Below are positions 53,616 to 62,732 of a stretch of DNA of 64,000 nt, one piece after another (position 1 is the first letter of the stretch; each line of letters starts with the position of its first letter). The DNA comes from Gracilinema caldarium DSM 7334 (GTDB taxonomy: Bacteria; Spirochaetota; Spirochaetia; Treponematales; Breznakiellaceae), in contig NC_015732.1 in the NCBI RefSeq assembly GCF_000219725.1, forward strand, positions 1,612,001-1,676,000, given 5' to 3'. Position numbers and translations under genes: made by a program. Under the pieces are notes generated by a model. That model had not been told where the DNA came from. It ran no database searches and saw only the letters and a program-made list of their open reading frames with translations.

Positions 53616-54551
53616 ATGGCGGCTAGTATGGCAGCATCATTGAAAAACCAGCATATTCCGGGACGACAAGAACAGGGGAAGGGAATCACGGCCATCTTTT
53701 TCTGTGCCCTCCTCTGGAGTACCAGTGGCTTGCTCATCAAACTGATTCCCTGGCATCCCTTAGTCATATCCGGAAGTCGAAGTTTTATCGCATTTCTTTT
53801 TATCCTTGTAGTTCGCTTTATTCAAAAACCAACACATTTTGGAAAAAGACGAAAGTTATATACCGTTCTTGGAGCCCTGTCTTACGGCGCAACAATGATC
53901 CTCTTTGTACTGGCCAATAAGCTCACCAGTTCTGCCAATGTGATATTACTCCAGTATATAGCCCCGGTGTGGGCTGCCCTGCTGGGATGGCTGTTCATAA
54001 AAGAAAAGCCACGGAAAGAACACTGGCTTGCCCTGGGGGCTGTTGCGGTGGGCCTGATGATATTTTTTAAAGACAGCATTGTATCCGGACAGGGAACCCC
54101 TGTGATTCAAGGTGATATCAAGCCCCTTCTAGGAAATATCATAGCGGTAATCTCTGGAATTACCTTTGCCCTCTACTCGGTTTTTATGAGGCTCGAAAAG
54201 GATGGGAGACCTGAAGATACCATCCTGATTGCCCATCTGGGGACAGCCATCTTCTGTTTACCCTTTTTTATACTGCATCCGCCGACCCTGAGTGCGATTA
54301 CCCTTGGTTCGGTCTTTGGGCTCGGGGTGTTTCAGATAGGGCTGGCATCCCTCCTTTTTGCCTATGGAATTCGCCGGGTAACAGCGGTCCAGTCCATGCT
54401 GACCGCTGTGATAGAACCGGTTATGAATCCTGTTTGGGTATTCCTAGCAACTGGCGAACATCCAGGACCGGCGACCCTAGCGGGCGGAACGGTTATTCTT
54501 ACCGCCGTCGTCCTTTCATCAATATGGAGTAATCGGAAAGCTAAAACATAA
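53616..54551 (+). CDS. DMT-family exporter (EamA domains)
   Basis: 311 aa from ATG 53616 (a later ATG at 53628 or a TTG at 53589 is possible; no good RBS). About ten membrane helices in two EamA repeats (about residues 25-165 and 180-305). Typical motifs 'ALLWSTSGLLIKL' and 'YIAPVWAALLGWLFIKEKP' are present. Such proteins export amino acids or metabolites; substrate is unknown. Divergent from the flagellar operon. Confidence 0.85.
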   Translation: MAASMAASLKNQHIPGRQEQGKGITAIFFCALLWSTSGLLIKLIPWHPLVISGSRSFIAFLFILVVRFIQKPTHFGKRRKLYTVLGALSYGATMILFVLANKLTSSANVILLQYIAPVWAALLGWLFIKEKPRKEHWLALGAVAVGLMIFFKDSIVSGQGTPVIQGDIKPLLGNIIAVISGITFALYSVFMRLEKDGRPEDTILIAHLGTAIFCLPFFILHPPTLSAITLGSVFGLGVFQIGLASLLFAYGIRRVTAVQSMLTAVIEPVMNPVWVFLATGEHPGPATLAGGTVILTAVVLSSIWSNRKAKT

Positions 54552-54590
54552 GGGGACCTCTTTTTAAAACTTCAGTTTTTAGAGACGCCC
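54551..54590 (+). terminator. Hairpin after the DMT exporter gene
   Basis: GGGGAC-CTCT..AAAAC, loop TTCA, then GTTTT..AGAG-ACGCCC pair with a four-base bulge. The upstream gene ends at 54551. The stem resembles those at 19091 and 62695, both in spacing and in the GGG..CTCT..AAAA layout. Confidence 0.6.
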
Positions 54591-54656
54591 ATACTATTGT
54601 GACTTTTATGCTGTTTATATTGATACAAAGGGCGTTCTCGGGTCTTCTTACGAGTA

Positions 54657-54686
54657 CGGCGGGGCTTGCATTCTGCCGCTTTTTTT
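54657..54686 (+). promoter_or_regulatory. Terminator-like hairpin in the metA leader
   Basis: CGGCGGG (54657-54663) pairs with TTCTGCCG (54671-54678) over 7 positions including two G-T wobbles, followed at 54680 by seven T. It lies about 40 bases before the metA ATG and after the previous gene's hairpin, so it could attenuate metA. A smaller hairpin (CTCG..CGAG) is just upstream. No known methionine or SAM riboswitch was recognised. Confidence 0.45.
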
Positions 54687-54724
54687 GTCAATATTTATAT
54701 GACTGTTTTACTCAGGAGTTAACC

Positions 54725-55639
54725 ATGCCGATTAAGATCCCCGCAGCCCTGCCTGCCTATGAAACGCTCAAACAGGAAAATGTCTTTGTTATGACCGAAG
54801 CTCGGGCGGAACATCAGGATATACGGCCCCTGCAGATTGCTATAGTAAACCTGATGCCCACCACGATCGATACGGAAATACAACTACTCCGGCTTTTAGG
54901 AAATACTCCCATTCAGGTTGATGTAACCCTGCTCCGTATGGGGAGCCATGAGTCCCGCAATGCGCCGCCGGGACATCTGGAACGGTTTTATGTTACTTTC
55001 GAGCAGGTGATGCATAACCGGTATGATGGGCTTATTATTACCGGTGCTCCTGTGGAAACCTTACCCTTTGAGGAAGTGGATTACTGGGATGAACTCGTAT
55101 CGGTAATTGATTACAGCCACGATCATGTGTGGTCAACCCTCCATATCTGCTGGGGTGCCCAGGCAGGTTTGTACCGACGTTATGGTATAGAAAAACAACA
55201 ACTACCGGAAAAGCTTTTTGGTATCTTTCCCCATAAGGTTCATAATCCGCGAAATATGCTGTTTCGTGGTTTTGATGATGAATTCCTTGCTCCTCAGTCA
55301 CGGCATACGGAAAGTATTCAGGAGACTATCCGCAAGCATCCGGCTTTATCGGTAGAATCGGAGAGTGATGATGCGGGGATTTTTATCGTTACTGCCCGGG
55401 AGGGGAGGGAAATTTATGTAACCGGTCACCTGGAATACGATCCCCTTACCCTGGATAAGGAATACCGGCGGGATGTCGCCAAGGGACTACCCATCAGGGT
55501 ACCCCGAAATTACTATCCCGATGATGATCCTGCCCGCCCACCGGTAGTCCGCTGGCGGGCCCATGCACACCTGTTTTTCTCGAACTGGATAAACTATGTA
55601 TATCAGGAGACCCCCTATGATTTGGCAACTCTGGAATGA
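54725..55639 (+). CDS. metA: Homoserine O-acyltransferase MetA, probably acetyl-CoA type
   Basis: 304 aa; ATG at 54725 with AGGAG upstream. It acylates homoserine in methionine biosynthesis. Catalytic Cys142 ('HICWGAQAGLY'), His235 and Glu237 ('VTGHLE') are all in place. Residue 111 is Glu ('TGAPVETLPFEE'); in this family Glu111 goes with acetyl-CoA and Gly111 with succinyl-CoA, so homoserine O-acetyltransferase activity is likely despite the MetA name. The end overlaps the convergent hrpB gene by 25 bases. Confidence 0.93.
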   Translation: MPIKIPAALPAYETLKQENVFVMTEARAEHQDIRPLQIAIVNLMPTTIDTEIQLLRLLGNTPIQVDVTLLRMGSHESRNAPPGHLERFYVTFEQVMHNRYDGLIITGAPVETLPFEEVDYWDELVSVIDYSHDHVWSTLHICWGAQAGLYRRYGIEKQQLPEKLFGIFPHKVHNPRNMLFRGFDDEFLAPQSRHTESIQETIRKHPALSVESESDDAGIFIVTAREGREIYVTGHLEYDPLTLDKEYRRDVAKGLPIRVPRNYYPDDDPARPPVVRWRAHAHLFFSNWINYVYQETPYDLATLE

Positions 55640-58356
55640 ACCTGGGTGTGCGCCGGGGCATGGCTTGGGTCTTCAGGCCAGTCATGTTTGGGATAGCGGC
55701 CTCGCATCTCCTTTCGTACTTCGGCGTAGGAACCGGTCCAAAAATGGCCTAAATCTCGGGTTATCTGGATAGGACGGCCCGCTGGAGAAAGCAATTCAAA
55801 GGTAAGCGGTATACCCATAATAAGGGGAGATTCTGATAAACCGTAGACTTCCTGAATTTTAAGGGATACTATCGGTTCCCCCGAGTGATAATCGATCCAG
55901 CGGGCCGTCCCTGCAGGACTGATAAAGAGGGGTGGAACGGACTCATCCAGATGGTGGAGCGCTGTCCAGCCAAGTCGTTCTGTAAGGGCATGGTAGAGGG
56001 AACTTGCGGTGATAATAGGACCTGAGCCGTTTGATTTCCCATTCCATATAAAGGGTCCAAGCCATTCATCTGCCTCGGCAATGAGACTTTCATCGGTCCA
56101 CTGGCGGCTCCGCTGTGGTCCATCTTCACCGCTTTGATGCTGAATCCAAAAACGAATTCTGTCGAGCAGCTGGCGGGCTGTGGCTTTCTGCCGTGGACCA
56201 TGATGAGGCTGTTGCCCCCTGAGCTGTTGACTTCCTGTATAGGCTTCGGCCTCTTCGTCCCAGGGAAGAATATCCAAGCCCTCCCGTTTGAGGAGAGCAG
56301 GTAGAGCTCCTTTTAGCTCGGCAGGATCACATTTTCTAATTTCTTCCCGGATCACCAGACGCCCTGCCATTGTGGTTTCCCGTGCTTTTGGGACGAGCCC
56401 GTTCCAGATAATGCTGAGTTCTTTTGAAACATGGGGTGCAAGCAGTTCCATGGCCAGAGGCTCTGGAAGAGGCGCGGCCAGATAGATGACACCGTTGCGA
56501 TCTCCCGCATCCATATCGGGGGCTACAACCCATTCGCTATGGATGAGCCTTCCCCGTAGGCTAGCTTCTCGGCCTGACATAAAACGATAGACACCGCTCT
56601 CCTGTCGTTTACCAATCCTATCAGGGAAAGCCCGTGCGAGGAGTTCACCAGCCTCTTCCATCATCGCTTGAGTACAATGAAAAAATTGTCCACTGGTATC
56701 TTTGTTAAAGCTCTGATTTTTAGTACCCGATGGCATGCTTTGTGTAGTCTCAGTTTCCTGTGTTGTATGGTGCTCGTGGCGGCCGAGTCGGTTCAGTATA
56801 TCCTCTGCCAGGTCAATAACAAATCTGAATCGGACCCGCTGAGAGGCATCAGAAAAAGCTTCCAGCCTGAGCCGGATATCCGCTTCGTTTTCTATGCCCG
56901 AAGGATCCCGTTCAGAAAGCAGGGCCGCCAGGACAGCTCCTAGAACGGGGTTTCCCCCTTCCAGACCTGCCAGAGCAAGCATGGCAAGCCGAGGGTGCAG
57001 CGCCAGATAGGCTATCTGTTTGCCCCTTTGGGTGGGCTTGCCTTGCCTGTCAAGGGCTCCCAGATCTATGAGCAGTTGTTTCGCCCCATCCCAGGCCGGG
57101 CGGGGCGGCATTTCAAGCCAGGGAAGGTTCTCCGGTTCAGCGGCTCCCCAGAGGGCGCATTCCAGAACCAGCGAAGCCAGGTCGAGCCTGCGGATTTCCG
57201 GTTCTGCAAAGGCAGGCCGTTCATCCTGGGGAGCCCAGAGGCGGATGCAGCGGCCCGGACCAAGCCGCCCCGCCCGGCCCCGCCGCTGGTCGACCGATTG
57301 GGTGCTGGCCAGATCCAGGCTTAAACGGTCCATACCAGTCCTCAGATGGTATCGTTGAAGCCGTACCAGGCCTGTGTCTACCACAATGGATACGTCCGGT
57401 ACGGTAAGGCTTGTTTCGGCAATGTTAGTCGACAAAATGATCCGCCCCTTTCCAGGCCCAGCTCCCTGGAGAACCCGCCGCTGTTCAGCTAATGGTAGGC
57501 TCCCATGAAGGGGGAGCACTTCCCACTCAGGCCCAACATCACCAAGCACCTCTACCACAGATCGAATTTCACCTTTACCCGGAAGAAAGACAAGGATGGC
57601 CGGCTTATGTTGGCTGTCCAAGCCCTTTGCAGCGTCCCTTTGGTGGCTGACATAGGATGAACCCCTGGATCCGCCCTGGGTGGTCATTTCATCAATAAGA
57701 TTATGAAGGGTTCTTGCACAGCATTGGACCGTCGACTCGCCTATTTTTAGGGATTGGTACTCGGTTTCGATGGGGAACAGGTTCCCGGGACACTCCAGTA
57801 TGGGGACCCGATCTGGCCCTTCTCTGCCCTCGCTTTCATTGATCCGTTCTGCTATGGCGCCACAGTCCAGCGTTGCTGACATGACCAGAATCTTAAGATC
57901 CGACTTAATCCGGCACAGATCCAGCACGAGAGCAAAGGAAAGGTCCGTAAAAAGGGATCGTTCATGAAATTCATCAAAAATAATGGTGGAGACCCCAGGC
58001 AGTTCAGGATTGCTCTGGAGGCGACGGACTAAAAGCCCTTCGGTGAGCACTTCTATTCTGGTGGCTGCCGATACACGACGTTCCATACGGACCGCATAGC
58101 CCACAGTTTGACCAACCGGTTCTTCCAGGAGTTCGGCCATGCGGTTTGCGATGCCTATGGCGGCGATACGCCGGGGTTCCAGCATGACGATTGAACCGGG
58201 TTGTTCCAAGAGGGCTAAAGGAACCAGGGTAGATTTACCGCTTCCGGGCTCAGATCGAAGGATGAGCCGCCTCTTTTCTTGGAGGGTTCTGACAATGTCG
58301 GGAAGCCATGGAACCAGCGGTAGGGCGGTTTGTGAGAGTCGTTCCTGTATCGTCAT
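55615..58356 (-). CDS. hrpB: ATP-dependent helicase HrpB
   Basis: 913 aa from ATG 58356 (a TTG four codons upstream is possible). Walker A 'RSEPGSGKSTLVPLALL', DEAH-type box reads 'IIFDEFHERSLFTDL', motif VI 'QRRGRAGRLGPGRCIRLW'. The C-terminal HrpB_C region follows to the end. DEAH-box family; role in bacteria unclear. An inserted low-complexity segment lies near residues 525-570 ('RHEHHTTQETETTQ'). Confidence 0.92.
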   Translation of the reverse strand: MTIQERLSQTALPLVPWLPDIVRTLQEKRRLILRSEPGSGKSTLVPLALLEQPGSIVMLEPRRIAAIGIANRMAELLEEPVGQTVGYAVRMERRVSAATRIEVLTEGLLVRRLQSNPELPGVSTIIFDEFHERSLFTDLSFALVLDLCRIKSDLKILVMSATLDCGAIAERINESEGREGPDRVPILECPGNLFPIETEYQSLKIGESTVQCCARTLHNLIDEMTTQGGSRGSSYVSHQRDAAKGLDSQHKPAILVFLPGKGEIRSVVEVLGDVGPEWEVLPLHGSLPLAEQRRVLQGAGPGKGRIILSTNIAETSLTVPDVSIVVDTGLVRLQRYHLRTGMDRLSLDLASTQSVDQRRGRAGRLGPGRCIRLWAPQDERPAFAEPEIRRLDLASLVLECALWGAAEPENLPWLEMPPRPAWDGAKQLLIDLGALDRQGKPTQRGKQIAYLALHPRLAMLALAGLEGGNPVLGAVLAALLSERDPSGIENEADIRLRLEAFSDASQRVRFRFVIDLAEDILNRLGRHEHHTTQETETTQSMPSGTKNQSFNKDTSGQFFHCTQAMMEEAGELLARAFPDRIGKRQESGVYRFMSGREASLRGRLIHSEWVVAPDMDAGDRNGVIYLAAPLPEPLAMELLAPHVSKELSIIWNGLVPKARETTMAGRLVIREEIRKCDPAELKGALPALLKREGLDILPWDEEAEAYTGSQQLRGQQPHHGPRQKATARQLLDRIRFWIQHQSGEDGPQRSRQWTDESLIAEADEWLGPFIWNGKSNGSGPIITASSLYHALTERLGWTALHHLDESVPPLFISPAGTARWIDYHSGEPIVSLKIQEVYGLSESPLIMGIPLTFELLSPAGRPIQITRDLGHFWTGSYAEVRKEMRGRYPKHDWPEDPSHAPAHTQVHSRVAKS

Positions 58357-58371
58357 GAAGCAACCCAAGGA

Positions 58372-59265
58372 CTAAAAGGGAAACCGTTCCCGCAGGGTAA
58401 GTCCTCCGGTCTGTTCTACGCGGAGTTCATACCGATCTCCTGTATTAACCCGTTTATGCAGGGCACTGCCATACAAGGACCGGACGATACCTGCAGGACG
58501 GGCACTGGTATCGGAACTAATCAGCTGAACCAGTTCCTTAAGCCGTTCCCGGTATACCTCGGGAGCAATGCCGTAAATATCCTCATCAGCTCGGTGGAAC
58601 ATATAGGGAATTCCTTTGCTGTCTATGCCTCCTAGGCTGATTCCGTTTATTTGGGGAACCTGGTCACTGAACACCCGGTAGGGGATGGCAATATTAACCC
58701 TGCGGCCTGCGGCAATTTCAGAATAATCAAAATTGAGGACTATCGCATCAATATAAATATCCCGACCGTCGATGCTGATGGTTCTGGTTTCGGCGATGCT
58801 ATTCTGATTTTCTGGATCGAAATAGGTAATTTCAAAGGTGGTCCGGTCATTCTGGGTAGATAGCACCCTGATTTCTGCAATCTTAAGGCTCCGCTCCAGA
58901 TTGCGTAGGACGGTCTGCAATTCTTTAATCCGGCTTGCGGCTTCTATGGAAGCTTCCACTTTTCGGATCGTTTCACCTATAGCAACGACCGAAACGGAAA
59001 GTACCGCTGCAATAAGCAACACCGGCAGATTAGCGGCCAGGCTTGCAAAGAGACGCCCTAAAGCTTCGGTGCACACAAACAATTTCTGAGCCGGTCCAAA
59101 CTTGGTCCCTGCAGCCAGGGCAAGGAGCCGTTCCCGATGCAAAGCCCGGGCTAAAACAAATACCAGCAGCAGTATCAGAAGGCTCCCATCAATAATATAC
59201 CCTATAGGAGTAGAAACAAGAAACAAAATCGCGGAGGATACTTTTTTAACCAATTCTAGGGCCAT
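58372..59265 (-). CDS. Membrane protein of unknown function, paralogue of its neighbour
   Basis: 297 aa. Two or three N-terminal membrane helices (about residues 10-40 and 78-102), a coiled coil (about 105-140, 'KVEASIEAASRIKELQTVLRNLERSL'), and a C-terminal beta-rich domain ending 'RLERFPF'-like 'LRERFPF'. The C-terminal half shares layout with the next gene ('TISIDGRDIYIDAIVLNFDY', 'YGSALHKRVNTGDRYELRVEQTGGL' against 'SWNGSELYIDSLVVSL', 'FGNAVHDIKQLRQFEIGTVYSLVVHTDGGI'). Function unknown. Confidence 0.75.
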   Translation of the reverse strand: MALELVKKVSSAILFLVSTPIGYIIDGSLLILLLVFVLARALHRERLLALAAGTKFGPAQKLFVCTEALGRLFASLAANLPVLLIAAVLSVSVVAIGETIRKVEASIEAASRIKELQTVLRNLERSLKIAEIRVLSTQNDRTTFEITYFDPENQNSIAETRTISIDGRDIYIDAIVLNFDYSEIAAGRRVNIAIPYRVFSDQVPQINGISLGGIDSKGIPYMFHRADEDIYGIAPEVYRERLKELVQLISSDTSARPAGIVRSLYGSALHKRVNTGDRYELRVEQTGGLTLRERFPF

Positions 59266-59273
59266 ACATCACC

Positions 59274-59987
59274 TCATTCGTTAAGGATTTCTATTCCACC
59301 GTCGGTATGAACCACCAGGGAATACACGGTGCCTATTTCAAATTGCCGCAATTGTTTGATATCGTGGACAGCGTTGCCAAAATAATTGAGGAGTTTGCCC
59401 CCAGGGTTCGTTGCTGTCCTGGAACCATAGAGCCCTTCGGCAGTTTTTAATTTAATGAACAACTCTTTTAACAGCTGCCGTTTCTGAACATCCAGCTGAG
59501 CTGAATCATAGATCCCGGGCATATCATTAAAATCGTAGTAATACAGCAGGTTGGTGCCGCCCCGGGGAGCTACCGCATTGGTAAAGGCCCGCACCGGGAA
59601 TACCAGGGCTCCCGTCTTAAGGGAAACCACAAGGGAATCGATATAGAGTTCACTGCCATTCCAGGAGCGTTCAAAAGACGCAATTTCTTTCCCGTCGGCA
59701 TTATAGAATTTAAAACGGGCCGAAATTTCCATATCGCTTCTTGAAAGAACCATGAAGCGGAGGGGCACGGTGGTCATTTTGACAGCCTCTATTGAGGTTT
59801 CCAGGTCCTGAATTATTTTCTGCTGCCGCTGCAAAAAAAGGCCGGCAGCAACAGCAAAGGCTATCAGGCAAAGAATAAGGAGGGCTATGATGGTTTTAAG
59901 TATACTTAAGGCACCCCTCTTCCGCGTTTTCCGGAACTTCCACCGGGTCTGGTCGGTTTTCACATCCTGTTGTACATTAGTTTTCAA
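59274..59987 (-). CDS. Membrane protein of unknown function, single-pass paralogue
   Basis: 237 aa. A basic N-terminus, one membrane helix (about residues 30-52), a short coiled coil, then the same kind of beta-rich periplasmic domain as the neighbour. The start overlaps ligA by 11 bases, and the stop lies 8 bases before the paralogue. The pair seems to be a tandem duplication that then diverged in membrane topology. Confidence 0.75.
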   Translation of the reverse strand: MKTNVQQDVKTDQTRWKFRKTRKRGALSILKTIIALLILCLIAFAVAAGLFLQRQQKIIQDLETSIEAVKMTTVPLRFMVLSRSDMEISARFKFYNADGKEIASFERSWNGSELYIDSLVVSLKTGALVFPVRAFTNAVAPRGGTNLLYYYDFNDMPGIYDSAQLDVQKRQLLKELFIKLKTAEGLYGSRTATNPGGKLLNYFGNAVHDIKQLRQFEIGTVYSLVVHTDGGIEILNE

Positions 59988-61974
59988 AAAGATCCCCCTG
60001 AAGCGCCTTTCCTGATTCGGTTTTGAGCTTCTTGGTTTGTATACTGGCCCCTTTGAAAAAAGCCGCTTGCGCCGGATTTTGAAGCATTTCTAGAAATTGT
60101 TCCTCATTGATGACTGGAATTCCCAATTCTTGGGCTTTCTGGTTCTTGCTCGATCCCGAACCGGGATCATTGGTAACCAGGAATGAGAGATCCTTTACAA
60201 CTGAACTTTTAGCCTGAGCCCCTAGGGCCTTGATTTTTTCTTCTGCTTCGGACCGTTTCATGGTCCGCAATTCTCCGGTAAAACAAAAGGAATAGCCCTT
60301 AAGCACCTGGGATTCCTCTAAAGGTGGTGAGGCAATGCTAATAATGCCTGTAGCAAGGACTGCATCCATATCGTCTCGGGTTTCAGTTAAGCCCTCTACA
60401 ATGGTTCGGGCGGTTATTTCTCCGAGGCCATAAATCTGGGACAGGTCTTCCACTGTGGCGGAGCGGAGCTTTTCCATGGTATTGTATCCTGCCGATATAA
60501 CCCGTTCCATGATAAGCTCTCCAACGCCATCAAAATCAAAACCGGCAATAAAGGTCGTCAGGGACAAGGTCCGGGGAGTCATGAGGTGCCGGATAACCTT
60601 TTTAGCAGAAAGGTCTCCCATTCGATCCATGGCAGAAAGTTCCGCTTCGGTGAGGCTATAGAGATCAGCAATGCGGGTAAGGCGGCCCGACTCATAGAGA
60701 CGCTGGAGTAGCTTATCCCCGAATTCCCGTATATCAAGAACGGAGATCCATTTTTCAATCCGGTGATGAATCCGTTTTGGGCATTGAAGATTGGGACAAT
60801 AGAGCCGAGTTCCTCCATCGACCAGATGGGTGCCGCAGGTACTGCAGATTTCAGGCAGGGTGATCTCTTGCAGGGTATTTGGATCAATCTGATTCAGGGC
60901 ACTCATAGCAAGGCCCTCAATTTTTGGGATGATTTCACCCCGTTTTACTACCCGTACAGGACTTCCAATTTTCAGTCCCAGGGCCCGGATCATGTCGGGA
61001 TTGTTCAGGTTTGCCCGTTGAACAGTGGTTCCCGCAAGTCGTACTGGATCCACAATGCCAATAGGGGTATAGGTTGAACCGGATTCACTCCATTCAACAG
61101 CCCGTAAAATGCTAACCGCTTCTTCCAGATCAAATTTAAAAGCAATCTGCCGCTCAGGCCGTGCCCGTCGTAAATCGGCCATATCGGTCTTTTGGTCCTT
61201 AACAACTAACCCATCGATATCATAGGGGAGCTTGTCCCGCTGGGCAGCCACTTCTTCCCGGAAGCGAATGATTGCTTCGATATCCGTAAACACCTGCGCT
61301 GGGGTTACCATAAAGCCCCGCGCTTCAAGCCAGCGGATCTTTTCAAGTTCATCGGAAAAAAGGGTATCATTGGATGGGTCTGACACATCATAACAGACAA
61401 GTTCCAGATCCTCACAGCCAAGGCCATCTTTCCGCCGCATAATACCATTGGCGGCATTACGACAGTTAGCTTTGTCCTTGTATTTTGCTTGCCAGATAGC
61501 CCTTGGCATGAGAACTTCTCCCCGTACACCTCCGGAAAAAGGAATATCCAGTTTGAAGAGCACACCCTTCATCCGGCGGGCATTGGCTGTTATTTCATCA
61601 CCGATGACTCCATCGCCTCGACTTACGGCTCGGACTAAATAGCCCTCTTCATATTGAAGCTCAAGGCTTGCACCATCAAGCTTGTATTGGACGACATAGG
61701 ATGAGGCGGCGATTTTTAAGGCCCAAGTCCGGAATTCTGCTGGATTGGCAGCTTTCTCCTGACTGCCCATAGGAATAAGGTGGGCTGCCTTCGGGAAACC
61801 ATCTACTGAATCCCGCCCTACCTGGGTAAAAATGGGGTTCGATGGGTCTAGACTGCGAAGTTCGTCCCAGAGGGCATCGAATTCGGCATCGGAAATTTCC
61901 GCTTCACCGTTGTAATAAGAAGCCTGGTACCGGCGAATGAGCCGCTCCAGGGTAGCAATCTGGTCCTGTTTCAT
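59977..61974 (-). CDS. ligA: NAD+-dependent DNA ligase
   Basis: 665 aa, normal length. Adenylation Lys98 in 'VQYKLDGASLEL', OB fold, four-Cys zinc site ('CSTCGTHLV', 'CPNLQCPKR' about residues 383-403), helix-hairpin-helix repeats and a C-terminal BRCT domain ('LKGYSFCFTGELRTMKRSEA'). Start and trmB stop share one base (TGATG). Confidence 0.96.
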   Translation of the reverse strand: MKQDQIATLERLIRRYQASYYNGEAEISDAEFDALWDELRSLDPSNPIFTQVGRDSVDGFPKAAHLIPMGSQEKAANPAEFRTWALKIAASSYVVQYKLDGASLELQYEEGYLVRAVSRGDGVIGDEITANARRMKGVLFKLDIPFSGGVRGEVLMPRAIWQAKYKDKANCRNAANGIMRRKDGLGCEDLELVCYDVSDPSNDTLFSDELEKIRWLEARGFMVTPAQVFTDIEAIIRFREEVAAQRDKLPYDIDGLVVKDQKTDMADLRRARPERQIAFKFDLEEAVSILRAVEWSESGSTYTPIGIVDPVRLAGTTVQRANLNNPDMIRALGLKIGSPVRVVKRGEIIPKIEGLAMSALNQIDPNTLQEITLPEICSTCGTHLVDGGTRLYCPNLQCPKRIHHRIEKWISVLDIREFGDKLLQRLYESGRLTRIADLYSLTEAELSAMDRMGDLSAKKVIRHLMTPRTLSLTTFIAGFDFDGVGELIMERVISAGYNTMEKLRSATVEDLSQIYGLGEITARTIVEGLTETRDDMDAVLATGIISIASPPLEESQVLKGYSFCFTGELRTMKRSEAEEKIKALGAQAKSSVVKDLSFLVTNDPGSGSSKNQKAQELGIPVINEEQFLEMLQNPAQAAFFKGASIQTKKLKTESGKALQGDLFEN

Positions 61975-62669
61975 CAGGTTTGGCTCCGTACCATATAAAT
62001 TTCAGAGACCTTATGGGCCTTGTCCAGCCCTTTTTTCTCAAATTTCGTGAGGGGCCGCCATTTCTGCTGGGGAGCAAAGCCATCATAGGGATTTTCCAAG
62101 CCCGGGGTTGCAGAAAGCTCAGCCAAAGCCCACCTTCCATAATCGACCCAATCGGTGGCCATATAAAAATAAGCCCCCGGCTTCATACGGGACACCAAGA
62201 GGTCCGTAAAGGGCCGTTTGATAAGCCGCCGCTTGTGGTGCCGCTTTTTTGGCCAGGGGTCGGGAAAGAATACATGGAAAGCATCGACCGATTCGGGGGC
62301 CAACATATCCTGCAAAACTTCTACCGCATCATGTTCAACAATTCGGATATTCGTAAGCCCCCGCTGTTCAATTTCCCATAGGAGTTTCCCGACCCCTGGC
62401 CGATGCACTTCAATACCAAGATAATTTATATGAGGATTCTGCTCTGCTAACTGAGCCGTAGCAGAGCCCATACCAAAGCCAATTTCTATCACCACCGGAT
62501 TGGGGTTTTTAAATAGGGTATTCAGGTCAAGGAGTCTTTTCTCATAGGGTATGCAGTACAGGGGTGAGAGCTTTTCATAGCTCCGCCGCTGGGCATCACT
62601 CATTCTTCCTGCTCGAAGTACAAAACTGCGAATGGGGCCGTGGGCAGTTTCTTTAAGCTGTTCTTCCAT
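61974..62669 (-). CDS. trmB: tRNA (guanine46-N7)-methyltransferase
   Basis: 231 aa. '[20 protein letters not shown]' is the SAM-binding loop, '[16 protein letters not shown]' and '[20 protein letters not shown]' the TrmB signature; C-terminal '[19 protein letters not shown]' binds tRNA. Overlaps ligA by one base. A terminator-like hairpin (62695-62731) lies just upstream, separating it from the lipoprotein gene. Confidence 0.95.
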   Translation of the reverse strand: MEEQLKETAHGPIRSFVLRAGRMSDAQRRSYEKLSPLYCIPYEKRLLDLNTLFKNPNPVVIEIGFGMGSATAQLAEQNPHINYLGIEVHRPGVGKLLWEIEQRGLTNIRIVEHDAVEVLQDMLAPESVDAFHVFFPDPWPKKRHHKRRLIKRPFTDLLVSRMKPGAYFYMATDWVDYGRWALAELSATPGLENPYDGFAPQQKWRPLTKFEKKGLDKAHKVSEIYMVRSQT

Positions 62670-62694
62670 CAGAGATCTCCATTTATAAAATTAA

Positions 62695-62731
62695 GGGCAC
62701 CTTTAAAAAACCACTCTTTTTAGAAGTCCCC
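62695..62731 (-). terminator. Hairpin between the lipoprotein gene and trmB
   Basis: Minus strand: GGGGACTTCTAAAAA pairs with TTTTTTAAAGGTGCCC with a few mismatches; TTAATTTT follows. It lies two bases after the lipoprotein stop. Similar in layout to the hairpin at 54551. Confidence 0.6.
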
Positions 62732-62732
62732 T

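Noticed and set aside
54600-54724. A SAM or other methionine riboswitch before metA
   Set aside because: The region is short and I could not lay out any known SAM or SAH riboswitch core; only a terminator-like stem is supported.
54599-54724. N-terminal extension of MetA from GTG 54599
   Set aside because: The extra 42 residues contain hydrophobic nonsense-like sequence, and the family start MPIKIP has a proper RBS at 54725 and reproduces the family residue numbering exactly.
56668-57358. Several open frames antisense to hrpB
   Set aside because: Overlapping frames in a G+C-rich gene; none has an RBS or family features.
58060-58080. GCCGATAC inside hrpB as a sigma-28 site
   Set aside because: No TAAA/TAAG 15 bases upstream and position is inside a coding region with no downstream gene on that strand.
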